DNA of 41,156 nucleotides from Candidatus Gastranaerophilales bacterium. GTDB lineage: Bacteria > Cyanobacteriota > Vampirovibrionia > Gastranaerophilales > Gastranaerophilaceae. The DNA lies in contig CALVAR010000020.1 in the NCBI GenBank assembly GCA_944325575.1, forward strand, positions 1 to 41,156, read 5' to 3'. The translations under genes were made by a program, and so were the position numbers. Below the pieces are notes generated by a model. That model had not been told where the DNA came from and ran no database searches. It saw only the letters and a program-made list of their open reading frames with translations. Of the stretch, positions 8,919 through 17,314 are shown in pieces (within the stretch, counting starts at the first letter, position 1; every line of letters starts with the position of its first letter).

Positions 8919-9572
8919 ATGAAAATAACTCAATCTCACAGTTACAAACCTGCTTTTGGTGCAATAAAGATTGCCGATACAAAAAATTACATAAATAATA
9001 TTGAAACACCTATTAGTGTATATTTGATTACCCAAAAAGACAGCGCTTTTTTGGATAAATTGGGTAAATCTTTAAAAATGAGAGATTTGATGTCTCAATT
9101 ATCTGAAAATATGTGTAATATCTGGCAGGAAATTTTTAATATTGCTATATCACAAGCAAAAAGCAAAGATAAGGTAACATTGATGGGCTTTTTTAAAAAT
9201 AAGCCTTGCTCTGTTATGAATTATACGAAAGAGAAAAACTCTTACAAAATTAATACAATATGCAGCTGGCCTGTTGAACCCGACGAAAAAGTTCCGTATG
9301 CCGGTAAGACTTTGTTTTCTTTGTTATTCAGAGACTTTTTACAAAGTGATTGCAAACATATAGACATAGATGCAATAACAAACGGTCCTTTTAGTGCTGT
9401 TGCAAAGTATATGTCTCTTGGTTTTAAACAAAGAGGCGGCGAAAATTATATTTTGGCAATGCGGGCTAATAAAGAAAGTGTTGCTAAATCTTTAAATTCT
9501 CTTGATGAATTTATAACTGTAAATCCTTCTGTTTGTTTTAAAGAAGTTGATTTGTTCGGGAAATTAGAATAG
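8919..9572 (+). CDS. Uncharacterised protein, possible GNAT-like fold
   Basis: 217 residues from the ATG at 8919; a TTG at 8883 in frame would add twelve residues. Neither start has a clear ribosome site. The second half (LLFRDFLQ..., AITNGPFSAVAKYMSLGFKQRGGENYILAMR) resembles the end of acetyltransferases of the GNAT superfamily, where a helix near N-x-x-x-V-A-x-Y-x-x-x-G-F packs by the CoA. The usual Q/RxxGxG/A motif is not obvious, so an inactive or divergent member is possible. It lies 60 bp after gdx in the same direction but seems outside the riboswitch unit in function. No name can be given. Confidence 0.6.
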   Translation: MKITQSHSYKPAFGAIKIADTKNYINNIETPISVYLITQKDSAFLDKLGKSLKMRDLMSQLSENMCNIWQEIFNIAISQAKSKDKVTLMGFFKNKPCSVMNYTKEKNSYKINTICSWPVEPDEKVPYAGKTLFSLLFRDFLQSDCKHIDIDAITNGPFSAVAKYMSLGFKQRGGENYILAMRANKESVAKSLNSLDEFITVNPSVCFKEVDLFGKLE

Positions 9573-9585
9573 AAAATGCTTTTGT

Positions 9586-9607
9586 TATGCTTATAAAGCA
9601 TATTTTA
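9586..9607 (+). terminator. Weak hairpin terminator
   Basis: TATGCTT (9586-9592) pairs with AAGCATA (9596-9602) around a 3-nt loop, followed by TTTTATTATT. It sits 14 bp after the preceding stop. Confidence 0.45.
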
Positions 9608-9666
9608 TTATTCATTATAGGTATTTGCTATTTTTTAAAAATAAGTAAATAATAAAAATAAATAAT

Positions 9667-9701
9667 TCTTCCATAAGAAATATTTCTTACGGAAGGTTTT
9701 T
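9667..9701 (+). terminator. Hairpin with T-tract just upstream of the DUF3737 gene
   Basis: TCTTCC (9667-9672) and TAAGAAA pair with TTCTTA and GGAAGG (9691-9696), one A-C mismatch between, followed by five T (9697-9701). The T-tract runs directly into the ribosome site TAGGAG of the next gene, so it could be either a read-through terminator or an attenuator for that gene. Confidence 0.55.
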
Positions 9702-9716
9702 AGGAGTAAATTTAAT

Positions 9717-10577
9717 ATGAAAAATCTTGTTTACGAACAAATATTTGATGAAGAACGTTCTTTGTACAATATAAAAGATACAGAGGTCTTGAACTGTAAA
9801 TTTGAAGGACCGGCGGATGGAGAGTCTGTTTTAAAAGAGTGCAGAAATTTTACAGTGAATGGCTGTTCTTTTTCTCTCAGATATCCTATGTGGCACGCAA
9901 AAAAATTCCAGCTTAAGAATTCATCAATGGATGAAAAAACAAGAGCACCGCTGTGGTATTGCAAAGACGGTGAAATAACAGATTGCGACATTCAGGGGAT
10001 TAAGTGCCTCAGAGAGTGCAAAAATATCTCTGTTGATAACTCTCATATTATTTCTCCTGAATTCGGATGGAGATGCAAAGGCGTTAAAATTACAAATTCT
10101 ACAATTGATTCAATGTACTTTTTATTTGAATCAAAAGATGTTGAGATTGAAAACCTTACTATGACAGGCAAATATTCTTTCCAGTATATGAAAAACCTTA
10201 GTATTACAAATTCAAATCTTGACACAAAAGACGCTTTCTGGCACAGCAAAAATATTGTAGTCGAAAATTCTGTTGTAAAAGGCGAGTATCTGGGCTGGTT
10301 CAGCGAAAATCTGACATTTATAAACTGTAAAATTATCGGAACACAGCCTCTGTGTTACTGCAAAAATTTAAAATTAATCAACTGTACGATGGAGGATACT
10401 GATTTGTCTTTTGAATATTCTGAAGTCGAAGCGGATATCAAGGGACATATTGACTCCGTAAAAAATCCAAAGTCAGGTACTATTGTTGCAGATTCTGTGG
10501 GAGAAATAATCTCTGAGGATGCCATTATGAAGTGCAGAGGCGAAGTCTTGATAAGAGAACAAAAACTTTCGGCATAG
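9717..10577 (+). CDS. DUF3737 family right-handed beta-helix protein
   Basis: 286 residues built of short repeated turns with cysteine and asparagine ladders (for example LNCKFEG, VNGCSF, LKNSSM, ITDCDI, ITNSTI, ITNSNL, INCKII, INCTM), the hallmark of a parallel beta-helix. The order of motifs matches the DUF3737 family from memory. The biochemical role is unknown. A TAGGAG at 9701-9706 precedes the ATG by 10 nt. In other gut bacteria this family often lies with acetyltransferase, aldo/keto reductase and flavodoxin genes; remnants of just those follow here. Confidence 0.75.
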   Translation: MKNLVYEQIFDEERSLYNIKDTEVLNCKFEGPADGESVLKECRNFTVNGCSFSLRYPMWHAKKFQLKNSSMDEKTRAPLWYCKDGEITDCDIQGIKCLRECKNISVDNSHIISPEFGWRCKGVKITNSTIDSMYFLFESKDVEIENLTMTGKYSFQYMKNLSITNSNLDTKDAFWHSKNIVVENSVVKGEYLGWFSENLTFINCKIIGTQPLCYCKNLKLINCTMEDTDLSFEYSEVEADIKGHIDSVKNPKSGTIVADSVGEIISEDAIMKCRGEVLIREQKLSA

Positions 10578-10588
10578 GAAAACATAAT

Positions 10589-11218
10589 ATGAATAACAAT
10601 CAGATTAATATGGACGAATTTTATGAACACATGAAAGAGGGCAGAATTGTAGAGCCGGATTCAGCAATGGGCTTTGCCTTTCATAAGTTCAGCCAGGATG
10701 CTTTAAAAATTACAACAGAGCTTAATAATAAATACCATACACCTGAAGAAATTGTTGAAATTTTCTCGGAACTTACCGGAAAAGAAGTCGACAAATCTTT
10801 CAGGCTGTTTCCTCCGTTTTATACTGATTGCGGGAAAAATATTACAATCGGAAAAAATGTATTTATAAATTCCTGCTGCAAGTTTCAGGATCAGGGCGGG
10901 ATAACAATAGGCGACGGATGTCTGATAGGGCACAACGTTATAATTACAACGCTTAATCACGTTGAGGAACCTTCTCAAAGACAGTCAATACTTCCAAAAT
11001 CCGTAACAATAGGGAAAAATGTCTGGATTGGTGCAAATGTTACAATTGTCCCCGGGGTTACAATCGGAGATAATGCAATAATCGGCGCCGGAAGCGTTGT
11101 TGTGAGAGATATTCCGGCAAATACTGTATCTGTCGGAAATCCCTGCAAGAATAGCACTCGCTTGGCTGTTGCACCAAAAACCGTGGATTGTGCCTATCCC
11201 CGGAACCAAAAAGGTTGA
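10589..11218 (+). CDS. Maltose/galactoside-type O-acetyltransferase, altered C-terminus
   Basis: 209 residues from the ATG at 10589, which has TAGGAA 8 nt upstream. An N-terminal helical cap (residues 1-75) is followed by hexapeptide repeats of the left-handed beta-helix (ITIGKNV, ITIGDGC, VTIGKNV, VTIGDNA) and the catalytic His of LNHVEEP. It would transfer acetyl from acetyl-CoA to a sugar hydroxyl. The normal family ending is reached at VVVRDIPANTVSVGNPCK; the last about 20 residues are foreign and are read out of frame through the tail of an aldo/keto reductase gene. The core trimer fold is complete, so activity may persist. Confidence 0.85.
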   Translation: MNNNQINMDEFYEHMKEGRIVEPDSAMGFAFHKFSQDALKITTELNNKYHTPEEIVEIFSELTGKEVDKSFRLFPPFYTDCGKNITIGKNVFINSCCKFQDQGGITIGDGCLIGHNVIITTLNHVEEPSQRQSILPKSVTIGKNVWIGANVTIVPGVTIGDNAIIGAGSVVVRDIPANTVSVGNPCKNSTRLAVAPKTVDCAYPRNQKG

Positions 11219-11357
11219 AAGGCTGCAAGAAAATATTGGAGCCGAAGATATTACCTTTACACAGGAAGAGTTAGCCGACATCAGAAAACACATTGAAAAC
11301 ATAGAAATCACTGGTGCAAGATATCCGGAAGAACAAGAAAAGTTAACGGGACTATAA
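11148..11357 (+). pseudogene. 3' remnant of an aldo/keto reductase gene
   Basis: In a frame different from the acetyltransferase the DNA reads IALAWLLHQKPWIVPIPGTKK, then ERLQENIGAEDITFTQEEL and ITGARYPE, ending in a stop at 11357. This is the C-terminal end of an aldo/keto reductase, with the NADPH-binding PIPGT block. The first three quarters of the gene, including the catalytic Tyr/Lys/His, are absent. The homology begins within the last codons of the acetyltransferase family match, so a deletion joined the two genes. It is not expected to make a useful product. Confidence 0.82.
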
Positions 11358-11379
11358 TAAAATAAACCCGATAAAAACA

Positions 11380-11409
11380 AAAAAGAGGTCTTTGTGCACC
11401 TCTTTTTTA
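11380..11409. terminator. Bidirectional terminator
   Basis: AAAAAGAGGT (11380-11389) pairs with ACCTCTTTTTT (11398-11408) around an 8-nt loop. The A and T runs on both sides make it usable on either strand, fitting its place between convergent genes. Confidence 0.8.
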
Positions 11410-11418
11410 TTATTTTAG

Positions 11419-11868
11419 TCATTGTAGATGCTTTTTAAGATAAATCATATCCCTTAGTTGCACTCCGTTTTCATATATCGGATGAGAATAGTTCTCCGTA
11501 AAAAAATTTTTTACTATTTTATATTCTTTGAATCCCCGTTTTTTATAAAAATCGAGAGTTTTAGGATTTTCACCCGTACCGAGTATCAGATATTTGAAGT
11601 CTTTTCTATATTTATTACTGACAATGTCCATTAATGCCGAGGCATACCCCCTGTTTTGATATTGCGGATACGTTGCAAGGTTTTTTATTTCAATAGTTTC
11701 TGAATCTTTTATTACAACTGCACAGACTGAAATCAAAATATCATTATCATACAGAATAAAAAGAGTTGATTCTTCTAAATATTTGTTAATCATTGACTCT
11801 TCTTCATCTCCGATTAAGAGCAAGTCAATAAATCTGGATTTATTTTCAGTAATTTCTTTAATTTTCAT
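11419..11868 (-). CDS. GNAT family N-acetyltransferase
   Basis: 149 residues. The acetyl-CoA site is seen in IKNLATYPQYQNRGYASALM (motif Q-N-R-G-Y-A) near 75-93, with the later NPKTLDFYKKRGFKEY block. This is the standard GNAT size and layout; the substrate (amine, amino acid or drug) is unknown. No clear ribosome site precedes the ATG at 11868, though an AT-rich promoter-like region lies upstream. It converges with the acetyltransferase/AKR remnant on a shared terminator. Confidence 0.85.
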   Translation of the reverse strand: MKIKEITENKSRFIDLLLIGDEEESMINKYLEESTLFILYDNDILISVCAVVIKDSETIEIKNLATYPQYQNRGYASALMDIVSNKYRKDFKYLILGTGENPKTLDFYKKRGFKEYKIVKNFFTENYSHPIYENGVQLRDMIYLKKHLQ

Positions 11869-11933
11869 ATTTATACTGATTTTTTGAGTTGTTCATCCAT
11901 TATAGTATAAAACAGGTGTGAGTAAAAGCTGCT

Positions 11934-12464
11934 CTATATCTTTTTTCCTAACTCATAAGCCTGTTTAGGATATTGAGTATGGTTGATATCACCAGCTGTC
12001 CAGACACCTGATGCAATAACTTTCCCTGCATCAGACCAGCCTAGATAATTTAACAATGTTTCGTAGTGGTTTATTATAGGCTGTGCTTCTTTTGTTGAGG
12101 TATCAGCATATGTCATAATTAAAGCAGCTTTTTTAGAAACATGGATTTGTCCGTTGATAGCATAAAATCTGTCAATTACAGCTTTTATCTGCGCTGAAAT
12201 TCCAAAGTAATACATAGGTGATACAAAAACTACAGCATCAGCATCTACAATATTATTTCTGATAAATTCAAAATCATCTTTGAACACGCATTGACCGTTC
12301 ATACCGCATTTGTTGCAGGCGATGCAAGGGTGAACTTTCTTGAATGCGGAATCAAATCTCACTACGCTATGTCCGGCTTCTTGCGCTCCTTTTATAAAAT
12401 TATCCGCTAACGTATTTGAATTTCCGTTTTTTCTGGGACTTCCAGTAATAACAAGTATCTTCAT
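11934..12464 (-). CDS. Flavodoxin-like NAD(P)H-dependent oxidoreductase
   Basis: 176 residues from the ATG at 12464, which has AGGAG 8 nt upstream. The FMN phosphate loop GSPRKNGNSNT is at residues 8-18, followed by HPCIACNKCGMNGQC, a cysteine-rich segment common in iron-sulfur/thiol-linked members, and the flavin-contacting VFVSPMYYFGISAQIKAVIDRF. The frame stays open upstream to 12545 and encodes GAGSVLIGIAAGC, the hydrophobic core and lipobox of a Tat leader whose start lies one base out of frame (see next entry). As read, the cytoplasmic form would be made from the internal ATG. Reduction of quinones, nitro or azo compounds is the family range. Confidence 0.85.
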   Translation of the reverse strand: MKILVITGSPRKNGNSNTLADNFIKGAQEAGHSVVRFDSAFKKVHPCIACNKCGMNGQCVFKDDFEFIRNNIVDADAVVFVSPMYYFGISAQIKAVIDRFYAINGQIHVSKKAALIMTYADTSTKEAQPIINHYETLLNYLGWSDAGKVIASGVWTAGDINHTQYPKQAYELGKKI

Positions 12465-12570
12465 TTTTCTATCTCCTTTTAACAATTTATCAGTACAACC
12501 TGCTGCGATTCCTATAAGAACGCTTCCAGCACCAGATATAATCATTTTTTATAAATCTACGTCTATCCAT
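12465..12570 (-). pseudogene. Frameshifted Tat lipoprotein leader of the flavodoxin-like gene
   Basis: The ATG at 12570, with AAAGGA 10 nt upstream, reads MDRRRFIK, a textbook twin-arginine start. The next frame continues MIISGAGSVLIGIAAGC, the matching hydrophobic region and cysteine, and then the flavodoxin domain. The two are separated by a run of six A (T run at 12545-12550); five A would join them into one frame. So there is a one-base insertion, a slippage site, or a sequencing error. Confidence 0.7.
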
Positions 12571-12592
12571 TTGTTTAAAATCCTTTATTATA

Positions 12593-12623
12593 ATCTTATT
12601 ACATTAGAGCTGCTCTAAGTCAA
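12593..12623 (-). promoter_or_regulatory. MerR-type promoter with central palindrome
   Basis: On the minus strand TTGACT (12618-12623) and TAAGAT (12593-12598) are 19 bp apart, the over-long spacing that MerR-family activators correct by twisting DNA. The spacer holds the dyad TTAGAGC-A-GCTCTAA (12604-12618), much like operators of the AdhR/NmlR branch as I recall them. It drives the flavodoxin-like gene. No merR gene is in the window. Confidence 0.72.
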
Positions 12624-12941
12624 TAAATAAAAATTACATTTCTTTAATATTGGAAATGCAATTTTATTTATATTACGTCTATATCTAAAGTATTTATTTT
12701 CAGCCTTAGACTTCTTTGTATATTTTTATAAGAGCATTTGTATTTCTTTTGATAATGTTCTTTTTATTCTGCTAAAAATATTCTTTGGAGTTTATCATGA
12801 AATTTAAGACCGAATTCTAGTTTTATGGGGCTTTTTTCTAGAAAAATAAATTATTTATAATATTTCATAATCATATACCAGAGTGTTTACATTTTTTCAG
12901 AATATGGCATTATAAATAATATTAGTTATTTGGGAGTTATT
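12624..12941. other. AT-rich intergenic region before the sugar porter
   Basis: About 320 bp between divergent genes. No open frame of interest and no RNA motif was recognised. It contains the dyad TTTTTCTAGAAAAA (12836-12849) and a possible plus-strand promoter TTTACA (12886-12891) with ATTATA/TATAAA at 12909-12916. Confidence 0.5.
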
Positions 12942-14315
12942 ATGAAGATAGTGCATTTCTGGCTTTATGTTGTTGCAATAGTTGCGTCTTTGGGCGGTTT
13001 ACTCTCAGGATATGATACGGGAGTGATATCCGGTGCTCTTTTGTTTATAAATGAGACTTGGGATCTTACGGATTTTACACAGGGATTTCTTGTTAGTTCT
13101 GTACTGATAGGTGCTGTAATAGGTGCTGCCGCAAATGGAGTGATGGCGGATATCTTTGGCCGTAAAAAAATAATTATTGCAACTGCAATTATATTTATAA
13201 TAGGTTCAATTTTAAGTGCAATTGCTCCTAATATTGCAATACTTGTTCTATCAAGAATTATGGTTGGACTTGCAGTTGGTATGGTTAACTTTGTAGTTCC
13301 CTTGTATTTGTCTGAAGTGTCACCAAAAAATATTCGCGGCATGCTTGTTTCTTTATATCAATGGGCAATAACAGCCGGTATTTTGTTCTCTTATCTTATA
13401 AACGGAGCATTTGCTGCAGCAGTTTATAACTGGAGATGGATGCTTTTTGCAGGAGTCATACCTGCAACGGTACTTTTAATTGGTATGTCTTTTCTCGGTG
13501 ACACACCAAGATGGCTGCTTAGTAAAAATAAGGATGACGAAGCACGAAAAGTCTTTAAAAGAATTGAGCCTGATATAGATGCTGATAAACAGATACAGGA
13601 AATAAAAGAAACTTTAAAAGATGAACTTCAGGCAAAAGACAAAAAATTTGAATTCAAAAAATGGATGATAATGCCGCTTGTTGTGGGTGTAGGCATTATG
13701 TTTGCACAAATATGTACAGGCATAAATACTATAATATATTATGCTCCTACTATCTTTAAAATTTCGGGATTTGATTCAAATATAAGTGCAATTTATGCTG
13801 CTATGGGCATTGGTATAATTAATTTTCTTATGACTATTGTTGCTATTGCATTTACAGATAAACTCGGCAGAAAACCTCTATTGTATTTTGGTCTGACCGG
13901 TGTAATGCTTAGTCTTATTTGTTTGGGCTGTGCTTTCCAATTCTCTGCAGTTCTAGGCGGATATTTAAAATGGGTGGCAGTAGGCAGTCTTGCTGCTTAT
14001 ATAATATGTTTTGCTTGCAGCTTGGGACCAATCGGCTGGATTCTTGTATCCGAGGTATTTCCTCTTCGTATACGAGGTGCCGCAATGAGTTTGTGTACGG
14101 TTGCAAACTTTGCCTTTAATTTTATGGTTGTATTCTCATTCCTTCCTCTCATAAACAGAATCGGAGAAGCTTATACTTTTTGGATGTTTGCTGTTGTTTC
14201 TTTATTCTGTATATTTTTTGTTTATTTCTTTGTGCCGGAGACAAAGGGTATTTCTCTGGAAAAAATTGAAGCTAATTGGATAAACGGTGTTTCTCCTCGT
14301 AAATTCTGCGAATGA
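12942..14315 (+). CDS. Major facilitator sugar porter (MFS SP family)
   Basis: 457 residues, twelve predicted membrane helices. Family signatures are GGLLSGYDTGVISGAL in helix 1, DIFGRKK between helices 2 and 3, TPRWLL after helix 6, and VPETKGISLEKIE after helix 12. These identify a sugar/proton symporter of the GalP/XylE/AraE group; the sugar is not predictable. The ATG at 12942 has GGGAG 5 nt upstream and is preferred over a TTG at 12930. It stands alone with its own promoter region. Confidence 0.9.
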   Translation: MKIVHFWLYVVAIVASLGGLLSGYDTGVISGALLFINETWDLTDFTQGFLVSSVLIGAVIGAAANGVMADIFGRKKIIIATAIIFIIGSILSAIAPNIAILVLSRIMVGLAVGMVNFVVPLYLSEVSPKNIRGMLVSLYQWAITAGILFSYLINGAFAAAVYNWRWMLFAGVIPATVLLIGMSFLGDTPRWLLSKNKDDEARKVFKRIEPDIDADKQIQEIKETLKDELQAKDKKFEFKKWMIMPLVVGVGIMFAQICTGINTIIYYAPTIFKISGFDSNISAIYAAMGIGIINFLMTIVAIAFTDKLGRKPLLYFGLTGVMLSLICLGCAFQFSAVLGGYLKWVAVGSLAAYIICFACSLGPIGWILVSEVFPLRIRGAAMSLCTVANFAFNFMVVFSFLPLINRIGEAYTFWMFAVVSLFCIFFVYFFVPETKGISLEKIEANWINGVSPRKFCE

Positions 14316-14365
14316 CATTTGGTATAACATTAAATCATTAAATAAAAATTAATTTTTACTGATTT

Positions 14366-14394
14366 TTGAAAAAAACTCATTAAAATGAAAATAT
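14366..14394 (+). promoter_or_regulatory. Possible clpB promoter
   Basis: TTGAAA (14366-14371) and AAATAT (14389-14394) are 17 bp apart, 28 bp ahead of the clpB start. The -10 is weak. No CIRCE dyad is visible in the gap. Confidence 0.35.
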
Positions 14395-14422
14395 GAAATT
14401 CTATATGGTGAGGTGTTAAATT

Positions 14423-17029
14423 ATGATTGACTTTAATAAACTGACAAATCAGGCTCAGGAGATAATGTTTTCTGCCCAGCAGCTCATGGCAAAGTTTCAA
14501 AACACGCAGCTTGAACCGTCTCATATAATGATGGCAATGCTGGAGGCAAAAGAAGGTATTTCCAATGACTATATGGAAGCTCTTAAACTTAATCGTCCAC
14601 AATTTGTAGATGCGGTTATGTCAGAGCTTAATAATCTCCCAAGGGTTGAGCAGCCTGTTAATACACAGCAGCTCTATCTTTCACAGGAGACAATAAACCT
14701 GCTGGATATGGCTCAGTCACAGGCAGAAGCATTAAAGGATACATATATAAGTATTGAACATATACTCCTTGCAATGACAGAGCTTCAAGGCTCAAAAATT
14801 AAAACGCTTCTTGATAACTTTGGTGTTACAAGAAACAAAATTTTAAATGAAATGAAAAAAATCAGAGGTCAAAATAAAGTGGACTCTAAAGACTCGGAAG
14901 AAAAATTCAAAGCTCTAGAAAAATACTCACAAAATCTTACCAAACTTGCCCAAAGAGGTAAGCTGGATCCTGTAATCGGTCGTGATGAAGAAGTAAGACG
15001 AGTAATACAGGTTTTGAATAGACGTACTAAAAACAACCCTGTCTTGATAGGTGAACCGGGTGTTGGTAAAACAGCTATTGTAGAAGGTCTGGCACAAAGA
15101 ATTGTCAGAGGCGATGTTCCGGAAAGCCTTAAAAATACTCAGCTTATAGCTTTAGATCTCGGTGCTCTTGTTGCGGGTGCAAAATTCAGAGGTGAATTTG
15201 AAGAAAGATTAAAAGCTGTCTTAAAGGAGGTTGAAGCCTCAGACGGTGAAATAATTCTTTTCATTGATGAACTTCATACTGTAATTGGTGCTGGTGCAAC
15301 AGAGGGCTCAATGGATGCAGGCAACCTTTTAAAACCTATGCTCGCAAGAGGTGTTCTACGAACAGTAGGTGCTACAACAATAAACGAGTACAGAAAATAT
15401 ATAGAAAAAGACGCTGCTCTGGAAAGAAGATTCCAGCCTGTAATGGTGGATGAACCGTCTGTTGAAGATACAATCAGTATTTTACGTGGGTTAAAAGAAC
15501 GTTATGAAATTCACCATGGTATAAGAATCAAAGATGCTGCTCTGGTTGCTGCAGCTAAATTGTCTGACAGATACATTACGGACAGATTCCTTCCTGATAA
15601 GGCAATTGACCTTATTGATGAGGCTGCATCAGCATTAAGAATAGATATTGATTCTATGCCCGAGGAGATTGACTCTCTTGTAAGACAAAAAATGCAGCTT
15701 GAAATAGAAAGAAAGGCAATTCAAAAAGAAGAGCAGACAGAAGATAATATCAAGAAAATTGACGGTTTAAACAGAACTATTAATGAACTTGATGAAAAGA
15801 TTACTAAGCTGAAAACTCAATGGGAACTTGAAAAAAGCAATATTATGGATGAGGCTCAAATCAAAGAGGAAATTGAAAAAACAAAAGCCCAGATAGATAT
15901 TGCGGAGCGTGATGCTGATCTTGAAAGAGCAGCGGAGCTTAAATACGGCAAGATGATAGAACTTCAAAAACGTCTTGAAGAGGTCCAAAAACATGTAAAA
16001 GAAAAACCTAAAAATCAGCTCTTAAAAGAAGAAGTTGATGAGGATGATATTGCGGAAATTGTGAGCAAATGGACCGGCATTGAAGTTTCCAGACTGGTTG
16101 AAAGCGAAAGAGACAAGCTGCTTCGAATGGAAGACTTTCTACATAAACGTGTAATCGGTCAGGATGAAGCTGTGGATGTTGTATCTGATGCCGTAAGACG
16201 TGCCCGCTCCGGCTTAAAAGACCCTAAACGTCCGATTGGTTCATTTATATTCCTGGGACCTACTGGTGTCGGTAAAACAGAACTGGCAAAGTCACTGGCA
16301 GAATTTCTGTTTAACGATGAAGATGCTCTTATCAGAATCGATATGTCAGAATATATGGAAAAACATTCTGTTGCAAGACTTGTCGGTGCTCCTCCGGGTT
16401 ATGTCGGATATGATGAAGGCGGACAATTAACAGAGGCTGTAAGAAGAAAACCTTATTCCGTTGTTCTTTTTGATGAAATCGAAAAGGCTCATCCGGATGT
16501 CTTTAATATAATGCTTCAAATTCTTGATGACGGGCGTTTGACAGATTCCAAAGGCAGAACGGTCGATTTTAAAAACACACTTATTATTATGACAAGTAAC
16601 ATCGGAAGCTCTATAATTCTTGAAAACAGTCTTAATTCAATGCTCTCTGAAAAAGATTTTGAGCAGACTAAAGACAAGGTTATGGATTTGATGAAGGAAC
16701 ACTTTAAACCGGAGTTTCTTAACAGAATCGATGAAATTGTCTTCTTTAAGGCATTGACTCTTGCTCAATTGCAAAAAATAGTTGATATCTACTTTAAAGG
16801 TCTTGAAAAATTGTTTGAAGACAGAGATATGAAATTGCAGATCACGGACGATGCCAGAGAATCTCTTGCTACTCAGGGATATAATCCTGTCTACGGTGCA
16901 AGACCTTTGAAAAGGACAATAAGACAGCTCGTTGAAAACCCTCTGGCAAAGAAAATTCTTGCCGGTGAATTTAAAGAAGGCGATACAATAACCGTTGATG
17001 CTGACGGTGATGAAATTATTTTTAAATAA
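14423..17029 (+). CDS. clpB: ATP-dependent disaggregase ClpB
   Basis: 868 residues, full length. N-terminal double Clp_N repeat (1-145), first AAA+ domain with Walker A GEPGVGKT at 210-217 and [11 protein letters not shown], a long coiled-coil middle domain (about 400-525) that separates ClpB from ClpA/ClpC, then the second AAA+ domain with GPTGVGKT at 612-619, [11 protein letters not shown] and the pore loop [13 protein letters not shown]. It works with DnaK to rescue aggregated proteins in the cytoplasm. A GAGGTG precedes the ATG and a strong terminator follows. Confidence 0.97.
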   Translation: MIDFNKLTNQAQEIMFSAQQLMAKFQNTQLEPSHIMMAMLEAKEGISNDYMEALKLNRPQFVDAVMSELNNLPRVEQPVNTQQLYLSQETINLLDMAQSQAEALKDTYISIEHILLAMTELQGSKIKTLLDNFGVTRNKILNEMKKIRGQNKVDSKDSEEKFKALEKYSQNLTKLAQRGKLDPVIGRDEEVRRVIQVLNRRTKNNPVLIGEPGVGKTAIVEGLAQRIVRGDVPESLKNTQLIALDLGALVAGAKFRGEFEERLKAVLKEVEASDGEIILFIDELHTVIGAGATEGSMDAGNLLKPMLARGVLRTVGATTINEYRKYIEKDAALERRFQPVMVDEPSVEDTISILRGLKERYEIHHGIRIKDAALVAAAKLSDRYITDRFLPDKAIDLIDEAASALRIDIDSMPEEIDSLVRQKMQLEIERKAIQKEEQTEDNIKKIDGLNRTINELDEKITKLKTQWELEKSNIMDEAQIKEEIEKTKAQIDIAERDADLERAAELKYGKMIELQKRLEEVQKHVKEKPKNQLLKEEVDEDDIAEIVSKWTGIEVSRLVESERDKLLRMEDFLHKRVIGQDEAVDVVSDAVRRARSGLKDPKRPIGSFIFLGPTGVGKTELAKSLAEFLFNDEDALIRIDMSEYMEKHSVARLVGAPPGYVGYDEGGQLTEAVRRKPYSVVLFDEIEKAHPDVFNIMLQILDDGRLTDSKGRTVDFKNTLIIMTSNIGSSIILENSLNSMLSEKDFEQTKDKVMDLMKEHFKPEFLNRIDEIVFFKALTLAQLQKIVDIYFKGLEKLFEDRDMKLQITDDARESLATQGYNPVYGARPLKRTIRQLVENPLAKKILAGEFKEGDTITVDADGDEIIFK

Positions 17030-17047
17030 TTTTGTGAATAATTAAAA

Positions 17048-17076
17048 AATCCCGAAAAATTTTCGGGATTTTTTTT
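17048..17076 (+). terminator. Intrinsic terminator after clpB
   Basis: AAATCCCGAAA pairs with TTTCGGGATTT (arms about 17047-17057 and 17061-17071), followed by a run of T to 17076. It begins 18 bp after the clpB stop. Confidence 0.9.
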
Positions 17077-17169
17077 GTAAAATTTTATATTCGGCATGCC
17101 CTTATAAAATACTTGATATTTCTTGATATCATTGAATCTTTGACCATGCCAATTTCTTAACAATTTTTT

Positions 17170-17181
17170 CGGGCATGCCCG
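17170..17181. repeat. Short perfect palindrome CGGGCATGCCCG
   Basis: A 12-bp GC-rich palindrome in an AT-rich gap; a second copy of its core, CGGCATGCCC, is at 17092-17101. They flank a 70-bp stretch between the clpB terminator and the next gene. An extended -10 (TGGTATATT, ending 17236) lies downstream. Role unknown. Confidence 0.4.
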
Positions 17182-17314
17182 TGTGTTATTTTGTAAACCT
17201 TGTAAATCCTTGCTGTACTTGCGTTTGTGGTATATTGTCTGTTGGGGCAATTTATTAATTTTAAAATTTTTTATTATATAGTAAGAGATTTAGTATAAGA
17301 TGAAAGGTAGTTTT

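Noticed and set aside
8919-9572. Assignment of this gene to the guanidine unit
   Set aside because: It has no link to guanidine metabolism, lies after the exporter by 60 bp of AT-rich DNA, and has no recognised family; shared direction alone is not enough.
10532-10588. Longer start of the acetyltransferase overlapping the DUF3737 gene
   Set aside because: The extra 19 residues are basic text unlike the family, while the ATG at 10589 has a ribosome site and gives the normal family start.
14316-14422. CIRCE or other heat-shock operator before clpB
   Set aside because: No TTAGCACTC-type dyad or other recognised heat-shock element is present; only a weak general promoter was found.
17077-17299. 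Possible small RNA or REP element around the GGCATGCC palindromes
   Set aside because: Only two short copies, no defined promoter-terminator pair around them, and no second hairpin; kept only as a low-confidence repeat.
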